A stretch of 64,000 nt of DNA from Neisseria yangbaofengii (GCF_014898075.1 NZ_CP062976.1:2108001-2172000), one strand, 5' to 3'. Positions 43,608-52,676 are shown, numbered from the stretch's first letter. Notes: generated by a model from the sequence alone, not told the origin. Made by a program: numbers and translations.

Positions 43608-44780
43608 ATGACAATTACGATTGTTGCCCCTTATTGTTCATTACCGAACGAACCACATTTCAACCGCTTTTGGTATTTGGCTGAACTACTGGCTCAACAA
43701 CACGATGTGTTATTAATCACCAGCAATTTCAAACATTACGATAAATCTTTCAGACGGCCTGAAGATGCCGAAGCCGCTTCGCAAGGCCGTCTGAAAGTGA
43801 TGTTGATGAAAGAAAGCGGTTATCAAAAAAACGTTTCATTGGATCGCGCCAAAAGCCATCATGTCTTTGTGAAAGAGTTTGAGCAATGGTTGGCGCAGTG
43901 TCGGCCCGGAGAACAAGATATCGTGTTCTCCGCTTATCCATTGATTGCCACCAATCTTTTGCTGGGCAAGCATAAGAAGCGTTTAGGCTACAAACTGATT
44001 ATTGACGTGCAAGATGTATGGCCGGAATCATTTTCATCGGTTATCCCTTTCTTGAAAAAAATTCCGCATAACTTATTGCCTTTTGCTTCAAGAGCCAATC
44101 AAGCTTATCGCTATGCCGATGGATTGGTTGCCGTATCGCAGACTTATCTGGATCGTGCAAAAGAAGTGAACCCGAATGTTCCCGGCGAAGTGGTTTATAT
44201 CGGTGCAGACTTCCCTAAGCTCAATACGGCAGGTGCAAAAGACTTTGGTGACGACAAAACACGTTTTTTCTACTTAGGAACCTTGAGTTTCAGCTATGAT
44301 GTAGAAACGGTTTGCAAAGGCATACAGAAGCTTTTGGATAAAGGCGAAAATGTCGAACTGCATATCATGGGCGGCGGGCCTGATTTAGAGAAGCTGAAAC
44401 AATATGAAAATGCTTCGATTAAATTTTATGGCTACATTCCTTATGCAGAAATGATGTCAATCGCTAAAGGCTGCGATGTGTCAGTAAATGCCATTCATTC
44501 ATATGCCATGCAGTCGATTACCAACAAGCTGTCGGATTATATGGCTTTACAAAAGCCTATTTTAAACAGTCAGGTAAACGATGAAGTCGCAGAAGTTTTA
44601 CAGCTGCTGCCCCACGCCAACTATCGCTCGGGCGATGTTGAAAGCTTTGTACGGGCCGCACAAAAAATCTTATTGCATAAAAATGATCCTGTGCAATCTG
44701 AAGAAATCATGCGCCGTTTTAAACGCGATGTCTCCTACCAAAGAATTGTTAACCTTATTGAAAGATTAGGTCATGAATAA
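43608..44780 (+). CDS. Glycosyltransferase family 4 (3), WbuB-like
   Basis: A 390-residue GT-B enzyme resembling WbuB-type transferases (FNRFWYLAELLAQQHDVLLITS near 20-40, DVQDVWPESFSSV near 128-140, donor motif FFYLGTLSFSYDVET near 222). The start codon is preceded only by a DUS (TAAGGCCGTCTGAACC), whose AAGG would serve as ribosome site. Two further DUS copies, inverted, are embedded in the coding region (43747-43797) and encode FRRPEDAEAASQGRLK. It overlaps the phosphoglycosyl transferase gene by eight bases. Confidence 0.86.
   Translation: MTITIVAPYCSLPNEPHFNRFWYLAELLAQQHDVLLITSNFKHYDKSFRRPEDAEAASQGRLKVMLMKESGYQKNVSLDRAKSHHVFVKEFEQWLAQCRPGEQDIVFSAYPLIATNLLLGKHKKRLGYKLIIDVQDVWPESFSSVIPFLKKIPHNLLPFASRANQAYRYADGLVAVSQTYLDRAKEVNPNVPGEVVYIGADFPKLNTAGAKDFGDDKTRFFYLGTLSFSYDVETVCKGIQKLLDKGENVELHIMGGGPDLEKLKQYENASIKFYGYIPYAEMMSIAKGCDVSVNAIHSYAMQSITNKLSDYMALQKPILNSQVNDEVAEVLQLLPHANYRSGDVESFVRAAQKILLHKNDPVQSEEIMRRFKRDVSYQRIVNLIERLGHE
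43747..43797. repeat. Inverted DUS pair inside a coding sequence
   Basis: CTTTCAGACGGCCT (43747-43760) and AGGCCGTCTGAAAG (43784-43797), perfect 14-bp arms around 23 bases, in frame within the third glycosyltransferase gene. It would form a strong mRNA hairpin early in the gene. Confidence 0.85.
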
Positions 44781-45390
44781 ACTGATCAAACGCCTATTCG
44801 ACATTGTTGCTTCGGCGGCCGGTCTGATTATTTTGTCACCGGTATTCTTAATTTTGATTTATCTCATTAAAAAGAACCTAGGCTCGCCGGTATTTTTTAC
44901 CCAAGAGCGCCCGGGTGAAAACGGTAAGCCGTTCAAAATGATTAAATTCCGCTCCATGCGTGATGCCGTTGATGCTCAAGGCAACCCTTTGCCCGATAGT
45001 GAACGTTTAACACCTTTCGGGCGCAAATTGCGTGCCACCAGCCTCGATGAACTCCCCGAACTTTGGAATGTCTTAAAAGGTGAAATGAGCTTAGTAGGCC
45101 CTCGTCCATTATTAATGCATTACCTGCCTCTTTATAACGATTTCCAAAACCGCCGACATGAAATGAAACCCGGCGTCACCGGCTGGGCGCAAGTCAATGG
45201 CCGTAATGCATTGTCATGGGATGAAAAATTTGCCCACGATATTTGGTATATCGACAATTTCAGCCTTTGGCTGGATATGAAAATTTTATTCTTGACGGTT
45301 AAGAAAGTATTTGTCAAAGAAGGCATCTCTGCAAACGGGGAGGCCACTATGCCGTATTTCACAGGTAATAAGACTAATGAAGAAAAGTAA
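44773..45390 (+). CDS. Undecaprenyl-phosphate phosphoglycosyl transferase (PglC/PglB N-domain type)
   Basis: A 205-residue monotopic enzyme that moves a phospho-sugar from UDP to undecaprenyl phosphate, the first committed step. [19 protein letters not shown] is the re-entrant membrane helix, then KFRSMRDA, the catalytic Asp-Glu pair in [25 protein letters not shown] (near 92-118), and [13 protein letters not shown]. It matches the N-terminal domain of Neisseria PglB but is a free-standing enzyme: the acetyltransferase or ATP-grasp domain fused in PglB/PglB2 is missing, and a separate ATP-grasp gene follows. Confidence 0.92.
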   Translation: MNKLIKRLFDIVASAAGLIILSPVFLILIYLIKKNLGSPVFFTQERPGENGKPFKMIKFRSMRDAVDAQGNPLPDSERLTPFGRKLRATSLDELPELWNVLKGEMSLVGPRPLLMHYLPLYNDFQNRRHEMKPGVTGWAQVNGRNALSWDEKFAHDIWYIDNFSLWLDMKILFLTVKKVFVKEGISANGEATMPYFTGNKTNEEK

Positions 45391-46351
45391 TATACTCATT
45401 TTATCTGCAGGCCGTCGTGTAGAGCTGGTCGAGGATTTCAAAACCGAAGCAGCCAAACTTAACAGCGGCATCCAAGTATTCACAACCGATTTAGCTCCTG
45501 AATTATCTGCTGCCTGCCATGCTTCTGACGGTTCTTTTACCGTGCCTGCTATTCATGACGATACATACATTGACAGCATTTTTGAGCTGGCGACGAATCA
45601 ATCAGTTGGCTTGATTATTCCAACGATTGATACGGAGCTGCAAAAATTAGCAGATGCACGCCTTCGTTTTAATGAAGCCGGTATTCATATCATTATTTCC
45701 GACAGCGAATTCATTTCTTTATGTCGCGATAAACGAAAAACTGCCGACCTGTTTCTCAAACATGGCATTACATCACCGAAAATCTATGACCGTCATGATT
45801 TAACTTTCCCTTGTTTTGTCAAACCATATGACGGTAGTCGTGCAATCGGTGCCAAGCGTATTGACAGCCAATCCGATATTTCAGATGAAATGATGGCGGA
45901 CCCTAAATTAATATTCTGCCAACTAATTGATATTATTAATGAATTTAAAGAATTCACCGTCGACATCTACTACAATAACGAAGGCCGTCTGAAATGCATG
46001 GTTCCTCGTGAACGCATTGAGGTGCGCACAGGAGAAGTCAGCAAAGGCGCAACCCGCCGTAATCGTTTATATGATGTGTTGCTTGAGAAAATGAGCTTTT
46101 TGAAAGGTGCTCGGGGGTGCATTACTGCCCAATTTTTCTACAACCCAAATACTGATGAGTTTTATGGTGTGGAGATTAATCCGCGCTTTGGCGGTGGCTA
46201 TCCGCTTACTTATGCAGCCGGTGGTAATTATTTAGGTTGGCTGATGCAAGAATATCTCTTCAATCAAAATGTTCCATTTTTTGATGAATGGGAAAATAAC
46301 CTAATCATGTTGCGCTACGATGCGAAAGTTTTAGTGCATGAAAATAATTAA
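45377..46351 (+). CDS. ATP-grasp ligase, carbamoyl-phosphate-synthase-like
   Basis: A 324-residue ATP-grasp enzyme: N-terminal pre-ATP domain ([20 protein letters not shown]), ATP-binding FPCFVKPYDGSRAIGAKR (near 136) and the metal site VEINPRFGGGYP (near 281). Such enzymes couple an acid to an amine or similar using ATP. In PglB2 of meningococci an ATP-grasp domain adds a glyceramido group to the amino sugar; this free protein could do the same or add another acid. I use the ATG at 45377, overlapping the previous gene by 14 bases. An in-frame DUS encodes EGRLKC (about 45981). Confidence 0.85.
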   Translation: MKKSNILILSAGRRVELVEDFKTEAAKLNSGIQVFTTDLAPELSAACHASDGSFTVPAIHDDTYIDSIFELATNQSVGLIIPTIDTELQKLADARLRFNEAGIHIIISDSEFISLCRDKRKTADLFLKHGITSPKIYDRHDLTFPCFVKPYDGSRAIGAKRIDSQSDISDEMMADPKLIFCQLIDIINEFKEFTVDIYYNNEGRLKCMVPRERIEVRTGEVSKGATRRNRLYDVLLEKMSFLKGARGCITAQFFYNPNTDEFYGVEINPRFGGGYPLTYAAGGNYLGWLMQEYLFNQNVPFFDEWENNLIMLRYDAKVLVHENN

Positions 46352-47018
46352 TCCTACTAAAAGTATTATCGTATTTGATCTCGACGATACCCTGTATTCA
46401 GAACATGAATATAAATTATCCGGGATTAGGTCAGTTATCCGATTAATTTCCGACTTATATTCAAGCTGGACAATTGAAGAATTAGAGAATGCAGTTAAAA
46501 AAGATGAACATAATTGGCTAGATGCACTATGCCGGTATTGTTACTTTAATGATTCTGAAAAAAATACCTTGCTATGGCAATATCGGCTGCATCAGCCGAA
46601 TATTCACCCATATATTTCTTCGCATGACTTTTCAGAATTAATAACAGATTTCATTGCAACTGCCTTAATTACTGACGGTCGAAGCATTACGCAGAGATTA
46701 AAACTGCAATCTCTCGGCATCCACAACCTATTTGATGATGTTCTTATATCTGAAGCATACCGTTCAGAAAAACCCTGTGCCGAACGCTTTGAATATATAG
46801 AAAACAAATACAGTAGAGAAAATTCTAAATTTATTTATATCGGCGACAATATTAAAAAGGATTTTATTACACCGAAGCTTATGGGTTGGTTAACCATTGG
46901 ATTAGAAGCTTCAGAAAACAATATTCATATAAATGATCCTAATGACTTTACCTCTGAATACCATCCACACTTTTGGATTAAGTCATTAGATAAGCTATCT
47001 GATTTTATTATTAAGTAA
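46338..47018 (+). CDS. HAD-superfamily hydrolase
   Basis: A 226-residue haloacid-dehalogenase-type phosphatase. Motif I is IIVFDLDDTLY (Asp14, Asp16), motif II the threonine in ALITDGRS, motif III the lysine in RSEKPC and motif IV YIGDNIKKDF. It overlaps the ATP-grasp gene by 14 bases; ATP-grasp/HAD pairs recur in polysaccharide loci. It may dephosphorylate the precursor that the ATP-grasp enzyme attaches. This is the most AT-rich gene of the locus and, unlike its neighbours, carries no DUS, which suggests more recent arrival. Confidence 0.85.
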   Translation: MKIINPTKSIIVFDLDDTLYSEHEYKLSGIRSVIRLISDLYSSWTIEELENAVKKDEHNWLDALCRYCYFNDSEKNTLLWQYRLHQPNIHPYISSHDFSELITDFIATALITDGRSITQRLKLQSLGIHNLFDDVLISEAYRSEKPCAERFEYIENKYSRENSKFIYIGDNIKKDFITPKLMGWLTIGLEASENNIHINDPNDFTSEYHPHFWIKSLDKLSDFIIK

Positions 47019-47042
47019 TCATCCAACTTTGGGAATATCAAT

Positions 47043-47825
47043 ATGATTAAAATTTTATTTATGGGCCGTAAACAAGTCTCGGCAAGTTTATTAACTTTTT
47101 TGTCGGCTCAGCCAAATGTAGAAATTGCCGGTGTATTAACAGACAGCCACTTACAAGGCTCACCCACCACGGCAGCCGCAAATAAATTAGGTCTGCCTTT
47201 ATATACATTTGATACCGCTCTGGCCGCAATGAAAGAAGGCCGTCTGAAATATGATTTGGGCTTATCTATTTTGTACTGGCGCAAATTGCGTGATGAATTT
47301 TTAACTACCCCCTCTCGTGGCACCATCAATTTCCATCCGGCTATTTTGCCTGAATACAAAGGCACTGGTGGCTACAATTTAGCCATTATGGATGCATTAA
47401 ATGAATGGGGCATTTCCGCGCATTACGTTGATGCCTCCATTGATACCGGCGAATTGATTGAAGTTGAGCGTTTTGCCATGGATTCGAAAACTGAAACGGC
47501 ACAATCACTCGAGCAAAAATCCATGGAAGTATTAGAGCCTTTCGCACAACGCATTATTATGCAAGCGGTGAATAGCCCTGAAAAACTGCCTACTACACCA
47601 AATATCGGCGGCCGTTATGTAAGCCGAGACGAAATGGAGTCCATGAAGCAGATTCAACCGGATGACGATATAGACCGTAAAATTCGCGCATTCTGGTTCC
47701 CGCCTTACGATGGTGCTTACGTTGAAATCAACGGCCAAAAATACACTTTAACCAATCGTCAAATTCTGGAAGAAGTGGCACCGAAAAATTCAACCAGCCT
47801 TTTTGCAGGAAAAGCAAATGCTTAA
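47043..47825 (+). CDS. Sugar N-formyltransferase-like protein
   Basis: A 260-residue formyltransferase of the methionyl-tRNA/sugar formyltransferase fold. The catalytic triad is visible: Asn96 and His98 in INFHPAILPEYKG and Asp134 in DTGELIE. A C-terminal domain (PPYDGAYVEINGQKYTL) follows. It would move a formyl group from 10-formyl-tetrahydrofolate to the amino group of a nucleotide sugar, most likely the 4-amino sugar made by PglC/PglD, whose genes follow directly. An in-frame DUS encodes EGRLKY (about 47238). It overlaps pglC by eight bases. Confidence 0.85.
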   Translation: MIKILFMGRKQVSASLLTFLSAQPNVEIAGVLTDSHLQGSPTTAAANKLGLPLYTFDTALAAMKEGRLKYDLGLSILYWRKLRDEFLTTPSRGTINFHPAILPEYKGTGGYNLAIMDALNEWGISAHYVDASIDTGELIEVERFAMDSKTETAQSLEQKSMEVLEPFAQRIIMQAVNSPEKLPTTPNIGGRYVSRDEMESMKQIQPDDDIDRKIRAFWFPPYDGAYVEINGQKYTLTNRQILEEVAPKNSTSLFAGKANA

Positions 47826-48993
47826 TACCTCTCTCTCTCCGTGGCCTAGCTTCACCCAAGAAGAAGCGGATGCAGTATCACGCGTACTGCTGTCAAACAA
47901 AGTAAATTATTGGACCGGCACTGAATGCCGCGAATTTGAAAAAGAATTTGCCCAATATATTGGAACTGAATATGCCGTTGCATTGTCAAACGGTACGTTG
48001 GCATTGGATGTTGCACTTAAAGCTATGGGTATTGGTGCGGGTGATGATGTCATTGTGACCTCACGTACCTTTTTGGCTTCCGCTTCATCCATTGTTACCG
48101 CAGGTGCCAATCCGGTGTTTGCCGATGTTGATTTAAACAGCCAAAACATCAGCGCCGAAACCATTAAAGCCGCGCTAACCCCAAATACCAAAGCGATTAT
48201 TGTGGTGCATCTGGCCGGTATGCCCGCCGAAATGGACGACATCATGGCTTTGGCAGAAGAACACAAATTATGGGTCATTGAAGACTGCGCGCAAGCACAC
48301 GGTGCCAAATACAAAGGCAAATCGGCCGGCTCTATCGGGCATATTGGCGCATGGTCGTTCTGCCAAGACAAAATCATGACCACCGGGGGCGAAGGCGGCA
48401 TGGTTACTACCAACGATAAAGATTTGTGGAACAAAATGTGGTCTTACAAAGACCACGGCAAAAGCTACGATGCCGTTTACCGCCGCGAGCACGCCCCGGG
48501 TTTCCGTTGGCTGCATGAAAGCTTCGGCACCAACTGGCGCATGATGGAAATGCAAGCCGTCATCGGCCGCATTCAAATCAAACGCATGCCGGAGTGGACG
48601 GCCAAACGCCAAGCCAATGCCGAACAATTAACCCAATCGTTCCGCAAATTCAGCAGCATCCGTCTGGTTGAAGTTGCTGATTACATCGAACATGCGCAGT
48701 ACAAATATTACGTTTTCGTCAAACCGGAAAACTTGAAAGAAGGCTGGACACGCGACCGCATCATCAATGAGTTGAATGCACGCAAAGTACCGGCTTATCA
48801 AGGCAGCTGCTCGGAAGTGTACTTGGAAAAAGCTTTCGAAGGCACACCATGGCGCCCGAAAGAGCGTTTGAAAAATGCCGTCGAATTGGGCGAAACCAGC
48901 TTGATGTTCTTGGTGCACCCTACTTTGACTGCGGAAGAAATGGCTTTCTGCTGCCGGAATATTGAAGAGGTTTTGACAGAAGCAACTGCGTAA
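47818..48993 (+). CDS. pglC: UDP-4-keto-sugar aminotransferase (DegT family, PglC-like)
   Basis: A 391-residue PLP enzyme that aminates UDP-2-acetamido-4-keto-2,4,6-trideoxyglucose to the 4-amino sugar (Neisseria PglC). LSNGTLALDVALKAM (near 59), VIEDCAQAHGAKYKGKSAGSIG (near 154-175) and the PLP lysine in SFCQDKIMTTGGEGGM (near 182) are intact. The ATG at 47818 has AGGA upstream and overlaps the formyltransferase gene. In meningococci pglC follows pglB directly; here three genes lie between the phosphoglycosyl transferase and pglC. Confidence 0.94.
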   Translation: MLNTSLSPWPSFTQEEADAVSRVLLSNKVNYWTGTECREFEKEFAQYIGTEYAVALSNGTLALDVALKAMGIGAGDDVIVTSRTFLASASSIVTAGANPVFADVDLNSQNISAETIKAALTPNTKAIIVVHLAGMPAEMDDIMALAEEHKLWVIEDCAQAHGAKYKGKSAGSIGHIGAWSFCQDKIMTTGGEGGMVTTNDKDLWNKMWSYKDHGKSYDAVYRREHAPGFRWLHESFGTNWRMMEMQAVIGRIQIKRMPEWTAKRQANAEQLTQSFRKFSSIRLVEVADYIEHAQYKYYVFVKPENLKEGWTRDRIINELNARKVPAYQGSCSEVYLEKAFEGTPWRPKERLKNAVELGETSLMFLVHPTLTAEEMAFCCRNIEEVLTEATA

Positions 48994-49002
48994 ACATCTT
49001 GT

Positions 49003-49044
49003 TTTTCAGACGGCCCCACACACGCTTTAAGGCCGTCTGAAAAA
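49003..49044. terminator. DUS inverted pair between pglC and pglD
   Basis: TTTTTCAGACGGCC and GGCCGTCTGAAAAA around a 14-base loop. It may lower expression of pglD and the export genes. Confidence 0.7.
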
Positions 49045-49086
49045 TCGTTTGACCGACAGTTTTACTATTTTTCAGAAAATACCAAA

Positions 49087-50988
49087 ATGAATTTGGAAAC
49101 CTTATTAGCTTTACCCCGCAACATGAAAAAGGCATTTTTTGTCATTCATGATGTGGCGATGATTTTCATTGCCTTTTGGTTTGCCCAAAGCTTGAAATCC
49201 CATTATTCCGATGAATGGCTGAGCATAACCAACTGGCTGGCGTTCATCGTAACTGTGGCGGCAAGCATTACTGTTTTTGTACGTTTGGGTCTTTACCGCG
49301 CGGTTACCCGTTATGTCAGCACGCGCGTATTAACGTCTGCCGTGATTGGCAGCGTCATTTCGGCTGCGGTCTTTTTCCTCAGCATTCTGATTTTTGAGCA
49401 GCGCTTAACCTTTGCACTGCCGCTGGTTTATTTCTTGTTTTTGGTGGTGTTAATCACCAGCTCGCGCATGATTTTGCGTGCGATTTTGTCCGACAGCCAA
49501 GCCAAACAAATGACACCGGTCATTATTTATGGTGCCGGCCGCTCTGGCCGCCAACTATTGGAAGCCATCAAGCAAGTGCGCGAATACAATGCCGTGGCTT
49601 TTGTCGATGATGACAAAAGCATTCAGCGCAGCGTCATTTATGACTTAACCGTTTATGCACCGAATCAAATTCAAAGCCTAATCGACCGCTATGGTGTCGA
49701 AAAAATCTTGCTGGCGATTCCAAGCTCAACGCAAGAAGAGCGCAAAGCGATTATTGCGCATTTGGAAAAATATAAATGCGAAGTCTTGACCATTCCGGGC
49801 ATGAAAGACTTGGTTGACGGCAAAATCAACGTCAGTTCTTTGAAAAAAATCTCGGTAGTCGATTTGTTGGGGCGTGATCCTGTTGAGCCACGCGCCGATC
49901 TTATGCGTGCGGATATCACCGGCAAAATCGTCATGGTCACCGGTGCCGGCGGTTCGATTGGTTCTGAATTGTGCCGGCAAATTTTGCGCTGCCGTCCGGC
50001 CAAATTGCTGTTATTTGAATTGTCTGAATTTTCTTTGTACAGCATCGACAAAGAATTGCGCGAGGCGCAAGCCGAAACCGGCAGTGAAATTGAAGTATTG
50101 CCGCTGTTGGGTTCGGTACAAAACAAGGATCGTCTGTTAAGCATCATGCGTGCTTACCGGGTCGAGACTGTCTACCATGCCGCGGCATACAAACATGTGC
50201 CGATGGTTGAATTCAACACTATCGAAGGCATTCAAAACAATATTTTCGGCACGCTCTTCTGCGCGCAAGCGGCGGTTGAAGCCAATGTCGATACTTTTGT
50301 TTTGATTTCGACCGACAAAGCCGTGCGCCCGACCAACACCATGGGCGCCAGCAAACGCATGGCCGAGCTTTGTTTGCAGGCATTGGCTGCCGAGCCAAAC
50401 CAACACACCCGTTTCTGCATGGTACGTTTCGGTAACGTATTGGGTTCGTCCGGTTCGGTTATGCCTGTATTTGAAAAACAAATCGCAGCCGGCGGCCCGA
50501 TTACCCTCACCCACCAAGACATTACCCGCTATTTCATGACCATTCCGGAAGCAGCACAATTGGTGATTCAAGCCGGCGCGATGGGTAAAGGCGGTGATGT
50601 GTTTGTGTTGGACATGGGCGAATCGGTCAAAATCATCGACCTTGCCAAACAAATGATTAACCTCAGCGGCTTAAAGATTAAAGATACATTACATCCCGAA
50701 GGTGATATTGAAATCAAAATCACCGGTTTGCGCCCGGGTGAAAAGCTGTATGAAGAACTGCTCATCGGCGATGAAGTACAGAAAACCCCTCATCCGCGTA
50801 TCATGACCGCCTGCGAAGTAATGCTGTCATGGCCTGAGTTATCTGACATACTCGCACGCATGGAGTCTGCATGCCGGCACATGGACCAAGCCACACTTCG
50901 TTCTTTATTGTTGGAAGCACCAACCGGCTTCAACCCAAAAGACGACATTTGCGACTTGGTTTGGCAGCAACATCAAGAGGCCGTCTGA
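49087..50988 (+). CDS. pglD: UDP-N-acetylglucosamine 4,6-dehydratase (PglD/WbpM-like)
   Basis: A 633-residue membrane-anchored dehydratase. Four N-terminal helices (about 15-135), a first nucleotide-binding-like domain (VIIYGAGRSGRQLLEAI near 150), then the catalytic short-chain dehydrogenase domain with VTGAGGSIGSELCRQ (near 284) and STDKAVRPTNTMGASKRMAE (near 400), which carries Met-x3-Lys in place of Tyr-x3-Lys as in WbpM. It makes UDP-2-acetamido-4-keto-trideoxyhexose for PglC. Its TGA stop lies inside a DUS (GAGGCCGTCTGA), and an inverted partner lies at about 51011, giving a hairpin. Confidence 0.95.
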   Translation: MNLETLLALPRNMKKAFFVIHDVAMIFIAFWFAQSLKSHYSDEWLSITNWLAFIVTVAASITVFVRLGLYRAVTRYVSTRVLTSAVIGSVISAAVFFLSILIFEQRLTFALPLVYFLFLVVLITSSRMILRAILSDSQAKQMTPVIIYGAGRSGRQLLEAIKQVREYNAVAFVDDDKSIQRSVIYDLTVYAPNQIQSLIDRYGVEKILLAIPSSTQEERKAIIAHLEKYKCEVLTIPGMKDLVDGKINVSSLKKISVVDLLGRDPVEPRADLMRADITGKIVMVTGAGGSIGSELCRQILRCRPAKLLLFELSEFSLYSIDKELREAQAETGSEIEVLPLLGSVQNKDRLLSIMRAYRVETVYHAAAYKHVPMVEFNTIEGIQNNIFGTLFCAQAAVEANVDTFVLISTDKAVRPTNTMGASKRMAELCLQALAAEPNQHTRFCMVRFGNVLGSSGSVMPVFEKQIAAGGPITLTHQDITRYFMTIPEAAQLVIQAGAMGKGGDVFVLDMGESVKIIDLAKQMINLSGLKIKDTLHPEGDIEIKITGLRPGEKLYEELLIGDEVQKTPHPRIMTACEVMLSWPELSDILARMESACRHMDQATLRSLLLEAPTGFNPKDDICDLVWQQHQEAV

Positions 50989-51024
50989 ACCTACAGACCA
51001 CCGCCGTTTCTTTCAGACGGCCTT
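50978..51024 (+). terminator. DUS pair overlapping the pglD stop codon
   Basis: AGGCCGTCTGAA (supplying the TGA stop) and TTTCAGACGGCCTTT form a loose hairpin before wza. Confidence 0.65.
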
Positions 51025-51060
51025 TGAAATTTCTTAAGATTGACAAGGACATCCTGACAC

Positions 51061-52197
51061 ATGAAAAAGCTTACTTTAATCAGCTTATCATTCCTCATTT
51101 TTGCCGGCGGGTGCAGCAGCACAACCATCATCCCCGGTTCTTCACTGAAAACCAATAAGAAAACCATTATTTACGGTGAAAACGAAACCGCGGCCGATAC
51201 CAATTTGGACAACCGCGTAGCGGTATTCCCTATCACGCTCAACCTGATTGAGCGTATGCGCGAGCCGGTCGTCAAGGCTCAAACTAACCATAGCTTAGCC
51301 CAACAAAAATCCAACTATCAATACCGTGTCGGTAATGGTGACGTCCTGAATATCATGGTATGGGCGCATTCGGATTTAAACTCCCCTGTCCAACAAAACA
51401 ACCCGCAAAACCATCAAGTTAGCCGGGGCGCATGGGTGGATGAGCGCGGTTACATTTCCTATCCTTTAATTGGCAGCATCCATGCCAAAGGCAAAACCAT
51501 TAATGAGCTGCAAAATATTTTAACCTCCCGTCTGCGCCGTTATCTGAAAAATCCGCAAGTCGTGATTAACGTCACTGAATTCCGTTCACAGCGCGTATCG
51601 GTTGCAGGTGCCGTTACCCAAGCCGGACAATTGCCGATTACCAATATCCCGATGACCATTTTGGATGCCATCAACCAAGCCGGCGGCGTAGCATCTAATG
51701 CCGATACGCAAAATATCAAATGGACGCATAACGGTGTTGACCGCACCATTTCGCTGCAAAACATGTTGCAATACGGCGATATGTCGCAAAACCATATGCT
51801 GAGTAACGGCGATATTATTTATGTACCGGACAACAGCAACAGCAAAGTATACGTGATGGGTGAAGTCGGCCGTCAAACCGCTCTGGCCATCGGCAACCAC
51901 GGTATGAACTTAACCCAAGCCTTGGGTGATGCGGGCGGCATGAACCAAAACTATGCCGATGCTACCGGTGTCTTTGTGATTCGCCGAGCGCCGAGTGATT
52001 TGGAAAAACCGATTCACGTGTATCAGCTCAATTTGCGTGATGCCACTGCCTATGCCGTTGGCAGCGAATTCAAATTGCGCGCAGAAGACGTGATTTATGT
52101 AACCGCCGCACCGGTTGCCCGCTGGAATCGTGTGGTTTCTTTGATTACCAACTCCATCAGTAATGTCAACTCTTTGGATAATACATTTGGTAACTAA
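51061..52197 (+). CDS. wza: Outer-membrane polysaccharide export lipoprotein (Wza-like)
   Basis: A 378-residue lipoprotein of the Wza/CtrA/KpsD export family. The signal peptide ends in FAGGC (lipobox, Cys19). The polysaccharide export domain starts at YRVGNGDVLNIMVWAH (near 88), followed by SLBB-type repeats (RVSVAGAVTQAGQLPITN, KVYVMGEVGRQTALAI) and a C-terminal helix region. It would form the outer-membrane channel for the polymer. With Wzb and Wzc directly downstream it indicates a Wzy-dependent route rather than the ABC-type CtrABCD route of meningococcal capsules. Confidence 0.92.
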   Translation: MKKLTLISLSFLIFAGGCSSTTIIPGSSLKTNKKTIIYGENETAADTNLDNRVAVFPITLNLIERMREPVVKAQTNHSLAQQKSNYQYRVGNGDVLNIMVWAHSDLNSPVQQNNPQNHQVSRGAWVDERGYISYPLIGSIHAKGKTINELQNILTSRLRRYLKNPQVVINVTEFRSQRVSVAGAVTQAGQLPITNIPMTILDAINQAGGVASNADTQNIKWTHNGVDRTISLQNMLQYGDMSQNHMLSNGDIIYVPDNSNSKVYVMGEVGRQTALAIGNHGMNLTQALGDAGGMNQNYADATGVFVIRRAPSDLEKPIHVYQLNLRDATAYAVGSEFKLRAEDVIYVTAAPVARWNRVVSLITNSISNVNSLDNTFGN

Positions 52198-52223
52198 TTA
52201 TTAGGTTTTACTGCTAACTGCTT

Positions 52224-52676
52224 ATGTTTCAAAATATTTTAATTGTCTGCCACGGAAATATCTGCCGCTCACCGACTGCCGAACGTATTTTGCAGAAAAA
52301 ACTGCCCAATCATCGCATCAGCTCGGCAGGTATTCAGGCACTCACCGGAAAAGATGCCGATTTCCAAGCCATCAAAACCGCGCTGAAACACGGTGTGGTT
52401 GTTGCCGGCCATACCGCGCGGCAATTAACTGATGAAATATGTGATAAAGCCGATTTGATTTTGGTGATGGAACCGGAGCAAATCGACAAAGTGGCCGATA
52501 TCCAACCCTCTGCCCGCAGCAAAACCATTTTGTTTGCCCAATGGTTAAACAAAAAAACGGTTCCCGATCCCTTCCGCCAAAGCCCGGAAATGTTTGAAGC
52601 CGTTTTTCAACAGCTCGAAGAAGCGGCGCAAAGATGGGCGCAAAAACTAAACGACTCTCGACACAACCCCTTGTGA
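52224..52676 (+). CDS. wzb: Low-molecular-weight protein tyrosine phosphatase (Wzb-like)
   Basis: A 150-residue cytoplasmic phosphatase that would dephosphorylate the Wzc tyrosine kinase. The P-loop CHGNICRS (Cys9, Arg15) is at the N-terminus and the general acid Asp in VPDPFRQSPE is near 112. The length is normal. It lies 26 bases after wza and about 70 before wzc, the classical wza-wzb-wzc order. Confidence 0.93.
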   Translation: MFQNILIVCHGNICRSPTAERILQKKLPNHRISSAGIQALTGKDADFQAIKTALKHGVVVAGHTARQLTDEICDKADLILVMEPEQIDKVADIQPSARSKTILFAQWLNKKTVPDPFRQSPEMFEAVFQQLEEAAQRWAQKLNDSRHNPL

